Shown here in pieces: positions 57,748-64,000 of a stretch of 64,000 nt of DNA (position 1 is the first letter of the stretch; each line of letters opens with the position of its first letter). The position numbers and the translations under genes are program-made. This stretch comes from Catellatospora methionotrophica (GTDB lineage: Bacteria > Actinomycetota > Actinomycetes > Mycobacteriales > Micromonosporaceae): the NCBI RefSeq assembly GCF_011297335.1, contig NZ_JAAOTJ010000001.1, positions 1,240,001-1,304,000 on the forward strand, in the 5' to 3' direction. The notes beneath the pieces were generated by a model. The model searched no databases and was not told where the DNA came from. It saw only the letters and a list, made by a program, of their open reading frames with translations.

Positions 57748-57809
57748 GCCGCCATTCTCCCGGATCGTCCCCGATGGTTGCGCGACCAGTCCCCGCTTCC
57801 GTACGCCGG

Positions 57810-60800
57810 TCAGTACACGTCGCGCAGGTAACGCCGGTCGGCCGCGAGCTGCTTGACGTACGCGGTCGCCGCCGCCGGGTCGAGCCGCCCGTGCACCGCC
57901 GCGATCTCCCGCAGCGCCGCGTCGACGTCCTTGGCCATCCGGCCCGCGTCACCGCAGACGTAGAAGTGCGCGCCGTCGCGCAGCCACGCCCACAGCTGCG
58001 CGCCGTGCTCGCGCATCCGGTCCTGCACGTACACCTTGCTCCGCTGGTCACGCGAGAACGCCAGGTCGAGCCGGGTGAGCGTGCCGTCGGCGGTCAGTTC
58101 GGCGAGCTCGTCGGCGTAGTAGAAGTCGGTGGCCCGGCGCTGCTCGCCGAAGAACAGCCAGTTGCGCCCGCGCGCGCCCGAGGCCCGCCGCTGCTGCAGG
58201 AACGCCACGAACGGCGCGACGCCGGTGCCCGGACCCACCATGATCATCGGTGTGGCATCGTCGGCGGGTGGCCGGAAATGCGGCGTACGCTGCAAGAAAA
58301 CCGGCACCGGCGTGTCCGGGGCCGCGTCGGCGAGATAGGACGAGCAGACGCCCTTGCGTGCCTGGCCGCCCTGGTTGGCGAACCGCACGACGGACACGGT
58401 GATGCTGACCCGGCGCGGGTCGAGCAGCGGCGACGAGGAGATCGAGTAGAGGCGGGGCTGCAGCTTCGGCAGGACCGCGACCCAGTCCGCCGCCGCGGCC
58501 CGCACCGCGTGCTCGGCCACGACGTCGACGGCCTGCCGGTCCCACGTCCACTTGGCCAGCTCGCCCTTGTTGTCGGGGCGCAGCAGGGTCTTGAGGTGCG
58601 CGTCGTGGCCGCGCTCGGCGACGAAGCGCAGCAGGCCCGGCGTGACCCGGGTGATGTCGAGCCGCCGCGACAGCGCCTCGGCCAGCGGCACCGGCCCACC
58701 CGCGTCGACGACCTCATCGGGGTGCAGGCCCGTGACGGCCAGCCACTCGGCGACCAGGCCGGCGCAGTTGGTCGGCCAGATCCCCAGCGCGTCCCCGGCC
58801 GCGTAGTCCAGCGTGCCCGCGCTGGTGTCGAACGTGAACCGGCGCACCTCCTTGGCCGAGCCCGCCAGGCTGAGCAGCCGGTTACCGGCCAGCACCGCCG
58901 TGAGCAGCCGGGAAACCGGCCTGAGGCCGGGCGGCTGGGCCGGGCCGGACGCGGCGGGCAAGGGCTTGGCGACCCTCGTGGCGGGCACCCGCTCGGGCAC
59001 CGATCCGCCCGGGCCGTGCGAGCCGCGTACGTCCGGCAACCTGAACAGCCCCGGCGACCCTGATGGCAGGTCCGGGCCCGGATCGGTGGCGAGCGCGGCC
59101 ACGATCCGGTCGAGCCAGGCGACCGCGGTGTCGTCGTAGTCGGGCTCGCAATCGACCCGCTCGGCCAGCCGCACCCCGCCCAGCTCGCGCAGGCGGCTGT
59201 CCAGGCGGCGGCCGTGGCCGCAGAAGTCGGCGTACGAGGAGTCGCCGAAGGCCAGCACGGCGTAGCGGCGGCCGTCGAGGCGGGGCGCGTCGGGCCGGTC
59301 CAGGAAGTCCCAGAACCCGGCACCGTTGTCGGGGGCGTCGCCGTCGCCGAAGGTGCTGGTGATCACCAGCAGCGGAGCGTCGCCGGAGGACAGGTCCGGC
59401 ACCGGGCCGTCCATGCCGCGCAGCCGCGCCTGCCAGCCCGCGTCGGCCAGCCGCCGGGCGGCCGTGGCGGCGAACTCCTCGGCGTTGCCGGTCTGCGACG
59501 CCCACAGCACCTGCACCACCGGCACGTCCGGCGGAGCCTGGTCCGGCGGCGCCTGCGCGACCGGCGTGCGGGAGTGCCGGCCCGCCAGGAAGCCGTTGAT
59601 CCACAAGACCTGGCCGGGATCGAACGGGGCGTCGCCGGGCAGGCACGGCGCGCTCGCCGGGGCCGGTGGCACGGCGGCCACCCCGGACAGGAAACCGGCC
59701 AGGTAGCGCCGCTGCTCCGGGCTGAACACGGGCGGGGCCAGGTCCTCGGCCGGGAGCAGCGCCGGTGCGCCGGCATCGGGCGGCGGCAGGAGCGCGGTGT
59801 CGGCCACCGGCTGCGCGGCGACGGCGTCCGGTGGGGCGGCCACCTTCGTCAGCGCGACCGCGCAGACCTTCAGCTCCGGCTGGAACGACAGCGGGTCGAC
59901 GGCGTCGCTGGTCACCGCGTTGACGCTCAGGTACTCGCCGTACAGGTCGTTCCAGTGGAACGGGGCGAAGCATGAGCCGGGCAGCACCCGCTCGGTGAGC
60001 ACGGCCGGGAGCACGGCCCGGCCCCGGCGGGACGCGACCTCGACCAGATCGCCGTCGTGTACGCCGAGCGCGGCGGCGTCGGCCGGGTGGAGTTCCACGA
60101 ACGGGGCCGGGTTGAGTTTGTTGAGCTTGGCGACCCGGCCGGTCTTGGTCATGGTGTGCCACTGGTGCTGCAACCGCCCGGTGTTGAGCACGAACGGGAA
60201 GTCGTCGTCGGGCAGCTCCGCGGCGGGCAGGTGCGGTCGCGGGTGGAACACCGCCCGGCCGCTGGCCGTCGGGAAGGTCAGCCGCGGCCCGTCGGCGGAC
60301 TGTCCGGCCAGGTAGCGCACGGGGTTGCGGGCAGGGCCGTCCGGCGCGGCGGGCCACTGCACCGGGGTCTGCCGGAGCCGTTCGTAGGTGACACCGCCCA
60401 GGTCGTAGCCGGTCTGCGGGTTGGCGAAGGCGCGCAGTTCGGCGAAGACCTCCTCGGCGCTGGTGTAGCCGAACGCGTCGGCGTAGCCCATCTCGGCGGC
60501 CACCCGGGCGATGAGCAGCCAGTCCGGCAGCGCCTGCCCCGGTGCCGGAACGGCGGCGGAGACCAGGGTCAGGTTGCGCTCAGAATTGATCATGATGCCG
60601 TCGGTCTCGGACCAGGTCGCGGCGGGCAGCATCACGTCGGCGTACGCGTTGGTCTCGGTCTCGCCGTAGGCGTCCTGGGTGATGACCAGCTCGGCGGCCT
60701 CCAGCCCGGCGATGACGGTGCGCCGGTTGCCGACCGAGGCGACCGGGTTCGTGCACATGATCCAGCAGGCCTTGATCTGCCCGTCGGCCATCCGCTCGAA

Positions 60801-61991
60801 CATCTCCACGGTGCCCTTGCCGACCTCGGTGCGCAGCGTGCCGCCCGGCAGGCCCCAGGCCCGCTCGGTGAACTCGCGGTCGGCCGCCACCAGCACCGAG
60901 CGCTGCCCCGGCAGGCCCGGACCCATGTAGCCCATCTCCCGGCCGCCCATCGCGTTCGGCTGGCCGGTGAGCGAGAACGGACCGCTGCCGGTGCGGCAGA
61001 TCGCGCCGGTGGCCAGGTGCAGGTTGCACAGCGCGTTGGTGTTCCAGGTGCCGTGGGTGCTCTGGTTGAGCCCCATGGTCCAGCAGCTCATCCAGTTCGG
61101 GGCCGCGCCGATCAGGGCGGCGGCGGCCCGGATGTCCGCCTCGGGGATGCCGGTGATCCGGGCCACCGCCGCGGGCGGGTAGTCGGCCAAAAACTGCGGC
61201 ATCGCCGCCCAGCCCTCGGTGTTGGCGGCGATGAAGCTCTCGTCGACGTCCCCGGCCTCGACCAGCAGCTGCAGCAGCCCGTTGAGCAGCGCCAGGTCGG
61301 TGCCTGGCGCGATCTGCAGGAACAGGTCGGCCTTGTCGGCCGTCGCGGTGCGGCGCGGGTCGACCACGATCAGCTTCGCCCCGGCCTTGACCCGGTCCAT
61401 CATCCGCAGGAACAGGATCGGGTGGCAGTCGGCCATGTTCGAGCCGATCACGAAGAACAGGTCGGCGTGGTCGAAGTCGTCATAGGAGCCGGGCGGCCCG
61501 TCCGCGCCCAGCGACAGCTTGTAGCCGGTGCCCGCGCTGGCCATGCACAGCCGCGAGTTGGACTCGATCTGGTTGGTGCCGATGAACCCCTTGGCCAGCT
61601 TGTTCGCCAGGTACTGCGCCTCCAGCGTGAGCTGGCCGGACACGTACAGCGCCACCGCGTCCGGGCCGTGCTCGTCGATGATCGCGCGCAGTCCCCGCGC
61701 GGTGCGGCTGATCGCCTCGTCGACCGTGGCGTCCACCGGCTCGGCTCCGCGCACCGGGCGCACCCGCGCGGCGGCCAGGCGGCCGGGCGCGGCCAGCATC
61801 TCGGCGCTGGTGGCGCCCTTGGTGCACAGCCTGCCTCGGTTGGCGGGGTGTTCCCGGTCGCCGGACACCTTGAGGACGCGGCGGTCGCCGCCGGGGCCCT
61901 GCCCGATGTGCAGGATCATCCCGCAGCCCACGCCGCAGTACGAACACACTGTCCTGACCTGGGACGTTCCAGCGCGGTCAGCGGACGCCAT
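57810..61991 (-). CDS. Assimilatory nitrate reductase fused to a CysJ-like flavoprotein reductase
   Basis: 1393 residues in one frame. Residues 1-~700 are a molybdopterin-oxidoreductase of the NarB/NasA type with an N-terminal 4Fe-4S site ([10 protein letters not shown] ... GRLCTKG), the stretch [15 protein letters not shown], and a C-terminal molybdopterin dinucleotide domain ([20 protein letters not shown]). After a Pro/Ala-rich linker containing [11 protein letters not shown] comes a flavodoxin-like domain ([13 protein letters not shown] ... [13 protein letters not shown]), then an FAD domain ([10 protein letters not shown]) and an NADP-ferredoxin-reductase-like domain ([38 protein letters not shown]). 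NAD(P)H electrons should pass FAD-FMN-FeS-Mo to nitrate. No signal peptide. Known bifunctional arrangement in some actinobacteria. Confidence 0.92.
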   Translation of the reverse strand: MASADRAGTSQVRTVCSYCGVGCGMILHIGQGPGGDRRVLKVSGDREHPANRGRLCTKGATSAEMLAAPGRLAAARVRPVRGAEPVDATVDEAISRTARGLRAIIDEHGPDAVALYVSGQLTLEAQYLANKLAKGFIGTNQIESNSRLCMASAGTGYKLSLGADGPPGSYDDFDHADLFFVIGSNMADCHPILFLRMMDRVKAGAKLIVVDPRRTATADKADLFLQIAPGTDLALLNGLLQLLVEAGDVDESFIAANTEGWAAMPQFLADYPPAAVARITGIPEADIRAAAALIGAAPNWMSCWTMGLNQSTHGTWNTNALCNLHLATGAICRTGSGPFSLTGQPNAMGGREMGYMGPGLPGQRSVLVAADREFTERAWGLPGGTLRTEVGKGTVEMFERMADGQIKACWIMCTNPVASVGNRRTVIAGLEAAELVITQDAYGETETNAYADVMLPAATWSETDGIMINSERNLTLVSAAVPAPGQALPDWLLIARVAAEMGYADAFGYTSAEEVFAELRAFANPQTGYDLGGVTYERLRQTPVQWPAAPDGPARNPVRYLAGQSADGPRLTFPTASGRAVFHPRPHLPAAELPDDDFPFVLNTGRLQHQWHTMTKTGRVAKLNKLNPAPFVELHPADAAALGVHDGDLVEVASRRGRAVLPAVLTERVLPGSCFAPFHWNDLYGEYLSVNAVTSDAVDPLSFQPELKVCAVALTKVAAPPDAVAAQPVADTALLPPPDAGAPALLPAEDLAPPVFSPEQRRYLAGFLSGVAAVPPAPASAPCLPGDAPFDPGQVLWINGFLAGRHSRTPVAQAPPDQAPPDVPVVQVLWASQTGNAEEFAATAARRLADAGWQARLRGMDGPVPDLSSGDAPLLVITSTFGDGDAPDNGAGFWDFLDRPDAPRLDGRRYAVLAFGDSSYADFCGHGRRLDSRLRELGGVRLAERVDCEPDYDDTAVAWLDRIVAALATDPGPDLPSGSPGLFRLPDVRGSHGPGGSVPERVPATRVAKPLPAASGPAQPPGLRPVSRLLTAVLAGNRLLSLAGSAKEVRRFTFDTSAGTLDYAAGDALGIWPTNCAGLVAEWLAVTGLHPDEVVDAGGPVPLAEALSRRLDITRVTPGLLRFVAERGHDAHLKTLLRPDNKGELAKWTWDRQAVDVVAEHAVRAAAADWVAVLPKLQPRLYSISSSPLLDPRRVSITVSVVRFANQGGQARKGVCSSYLADAAPDTPVPVFLQRTPHFRPPADDATPMIMVGPGTGVAPFVAFLQQRRASGARGRNWLFFGEQRRATDFYYADELAELTADGTLTRLDLAFSRDQRSKVYVQDRMREHGAQLWAWLRDGAHFYVCGDAGRMAKDVDAALREIAAVHGRLDPAAATAYVKQLAADRRYLRDVY

Positions 61992-62240
61992 GCCTGTTCC
62001 TCCACTGTCGGCGAAGGCACCCGGGTGACGGCCCCGTGGATGCCTCCCGACGGTAGGAACCCGCCGTTACCGAGGCGTCACGCCACCCGACCCAGCACAT
62101 TACGCGTGCCACACATCGGCAACCAGCCATGTGTGAGCCCGGGTCGTGGATACGACGCCGGGAAGCGGCCGTCATGGTGCCATTGCCCTCGAAACATTTG
62201 CATGTGACGATGACCGCACCGTCGAGGGAGAGGCCGCGCC

Positions 62241-64000
62241 ATGCGAAAGACCTTGCGAACAGCTGGGCTCGTAGCGGGAGTCCTGGCACTGACACTGGCC
62301 GCCGGATCGGCCTGGGCACACGACCCGAACAGCGCCGAGGGCCGCGAGGAAGTCCGGCGCATCATGGCCGACTACGAGGCCCCCGTCCGCGCCGAGACCG
62401 CCGCGCTCGCCGCCACCCCCTGCTCCGGCGGCTTCGCCGGGGCCTACCCGTGCAGCAACGTCGACCTGCTCAGCGTCCTGCCGCTGGGCTCGATCGGCGG
62501 CGGCAACGGCAACAGCATGTGGGGCTGGACGGACAGCAGCACCGGCAAGGAGTACATCATCTTCGGCCGGTCCACCGGCGCGTCGTTCATCGACGTCACC
62601 GTGCCGACCGCCCCGGTCTACCTGGGCAACCTGCCGTCCTACAACGGCACGTCGAGCTCCTGGCGCGACATCAAGGTGTACGCGAACCACGCCTACATCG
62701 GCGCGGACTCGATCAGCTCGCACGGCATGCAGGTCTTCGACCTCACCCGGCTGCGCACGGTGACCACCCCGCAGACGTTCGCCGCCGACGCCCGCTACAC
62801 CGGCTTCGGCAACTCGCACACCCTCGCCGTCAACGAGCAGACCGGGTTCATCTACGCCGTCGGCACCAACACGTGCAGCGGCGGCGTGCACATGGTCAAC
62901 GTGCAGAACCCGAAGGTCCCGGTCAACGCGGGCTGCGTCAGCAACGACGGGTACGTGCACGAGAACCAGTGCGTGGTCTACCACGGGCCGGACACGGCTT
63001 ACACCAACCACGAGATCTGCTTCAACTACAACGTCGACACGCTGACCATCGTCGACGTCACCAACAAGGCCGCGCCCGTGCAGCTGTCGCGCACCGGGTA
63101 CGTCGGCGTCGGATACACCCACCAGGGCTGGCTGACCGGCGACCACGCCCGGCTGCTGATGGACGACGAGACCGACTCGGACCTGCCCGGCACCAAGACC
63201 TTCATCTGGAACGTGTCCGACCTCAACGCCCCGGTCAACACCGGTGTGCACGTGTCGCCGACGATCCAGGCCACCGACCACAACCTGTACATCATCGGCA
63301 CGAAGGCCTACCAGGCCAGTTACCGCGCCGGGCTGCGCATCCTCGACATCACCGGGATCGCCTCGAACTCACTGAGCGAGATCGCCTACTTCGACATCTA
63401 CCCGGCGTCGAACAACACCGGTTTCAACGGAGCCTGGAACGTCTACCCGTTCTTCGCCAGCGGCACCATCGCCATCAGCGGCATCGAGCAGGGCCTGGTG
63501 CTGGTCAAGCACAACCCCGGAGCGCCCGTCACCACGGTGTGGAGCGACACCTTCGAGACCGCCACCGGCTGGACCGTCAACCCGTCCGGCACCGACACCG
63601 CGACCCTGGGCCTCTGGGAGCGCGGCGACCCCGCAGCGACCACCTCCAGCGGCACCAAGCAGCTCGGCACCACCGTGAGCGGCGTGAACGACCTGGTCAC
63701 CGGTCGCCTGGCCGGGTCGGCCGCGGGTGACTACGACATCGACGGCGGCATCACCAGCGTGCGCTCGCCGTCGGTCGCCCTGCCCGGCAGCGGCGTGCTG
63801 AAGCTGAACCTGTCCTGGTATCTGGCCCACGGCAGCAACGCCTCCAGCGCCGACTACTTCCGGGTCTCGGTGGTCCACTCCGGTGGCACCACACAGCTGT
63901 TCAACCAGGCCGGGGCGGCGTCCAACCGCAACGGCGCGTGGACGGCCGGCAGCTGGGACCTGTCGGCGTACGCCGGCCAGTCGGTCCAGATCCTCGTCCA
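62241..64000 (+). CDS. Choice-of-anchor B family secreted protein (3' truncated by window)
   Basis: ATG 62241 after GAGGGAGAGG; the frame is open to the window end (~586 residues). Signal peptide VAGVLALTLAAGSAWA, followed by choice-of-anchor-B sequence: YPCSNVDLLSVLPLGSIGGG, NSMWGWTDSSTGKEYIIFGRSTGASFIDVTVPTAPVYLGNLPS, NSHTLAVNEQTGFIYAVGTN, ENQCVVYHGPDTAYTNHEICFNYN, and LRILDITGI. Then a beta-sandwich begins (TVWSDTFETATGWTVNPSGTDTATLG). It is an extracellular beta-propeller protein likely linked to the cell surface. Full length and anchor lie outside the window. Confidence 0.9.
   Translation, partial: MRKTLRTAGLVAGVLALTLAAGSAWAHDPNSAEGREEVRRIMADYEAPVRAETAALAATPCSGGFAGAYPCSNVDLLSVLPLGSIGGGNGNSMWGWTDSSTGKEYIIFGRSTGASFIDVTVPTAPVYLGNLPSYNGTSSSWRDIKVYANHAYIGADSISSHGMQVFDLTRLRTVTTPQTFAADARYTGFGNSHTLAVNEQTGFIYAVGTNTCSGGVHMVNVQNPKVPVNAGCVSNDGYVHENQCVVYHGPDTAYTNHEICFNYNVDTLTIVDVTNKAAPVQLSRTGYVGVGYTHQGWLTGDHARLLMDDETDSDLPGTKTFIWNVSDLNAPVNTGVHVSPTIQATDHNLYIIGTKAYQASYRAGLRILDITGIASNSLSEIAYFDIYPASNNTGFNGAWNVYPFFASGTIAISGIEQGLVLVKHNPGAPVTTVWSDTFETATGWTVNPSGTDTATLGLWERGDPAATTSSGTKQLGTTVSGVNDLVTGRLAGSAAGDYDIDGGITSVRSPSVALPGSGVLKLNLSWYLAHGSNASSADYFRVSVVHSGGTTQLFNQAGAASNRNGAWTAGSWDLSAYAGQSVQILV

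Overview
The window is high-GC DNA with short intergenic gaps, frequent GTG starts and many ATGA/GTGA overlaps. It carries actinomycete-type families: a BTAD (SARP-type) regulator, DUF3040, an RsrR-type Rrf2 regulator, a TipA-type MerR regulator, a rifampicin monooxygenase and a NarB-CysJ fusion nitrate reductase. This fits a filamentous actinobacterium, perhaps Micromonosporaceae; the family is inference. It reads as chromosome. I see no rRNA, tRNA, CRISPR array, transposase or integrase.

Layout. 1-6 kb: the end of a BTAD regulator, a two-subunit exported molybdenum hydroxylase, a lipoprotein zinc peptidase and a Clp_N-M48 fusion peptidase. 6.1-18.1 kb: one tightly coupled minus-strand operon for a compact contractile injection system (CIS): Cis16-like cap protein (DUF4255), sheath, tube, a disordered repeat protein, LysM tube-binding protein, VgrG-like spike, small PAAR-like protein, gp25, a baseplate-J/beta-propeller fusion, tail protein I, then three membrane-spanning proteins, closed by a 31-bp hairpin. 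No Cis15-type AAA+ ATPase or classical tape-measure gene is visible. 18.2-23.1 kb: directly beside it, a TPR-CHAT caspase-like protein diverges from a cytosolic subtilase, a sigma factor and a small protein. A CIS next to a two-protease, sigma-controlled module is the best candidate here for a regulated cell-death or conflict system.

23-31 kb: small orphan genes, rifampicin monooxygenase (rox) with an apparent leader peptide and hairpin, a secreted amidase, an unrecognised 381-aa protein, a flavoprotein disulfide reductase-like enzyme and a NarL-type two-component pair. 31.6-34.3 kb: a fusion of a KAS III-type condensing enzyme with a heme-oxygenase-like diiron oxidase (HDO) domain, translationally coupled to a membrane-associated protein; this is the second strong novelty candidate. 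34-48 kb: an ArsR/SRPBCC pair with a 20-bp palindromic operator, PoxB, SDRs, an orphan response regulator lacking the switch lysine, an acyltransferase, TipA-like MerR, RsrR with its divergent NAD(P)-binding partner, and several long palindromes. 48-64 kb: cysteine hydrolase, DUF11 repeat surface protein, stress-related small proteins, hemerythrin, UvrA-like ABC protein, cysteine-free ribosomal protein L36 (too short for routine ORF calling), Ogt, PdxH, the NarB-CysJ fusion nitrate reductase, and a choice-of-anchor-B secreted protein running off the end.

Convergent genes are commonly separated by GC-rich hairpins, listed as terminators. No U-tract follows most of them, as is usual in high-GC actinobacteria.
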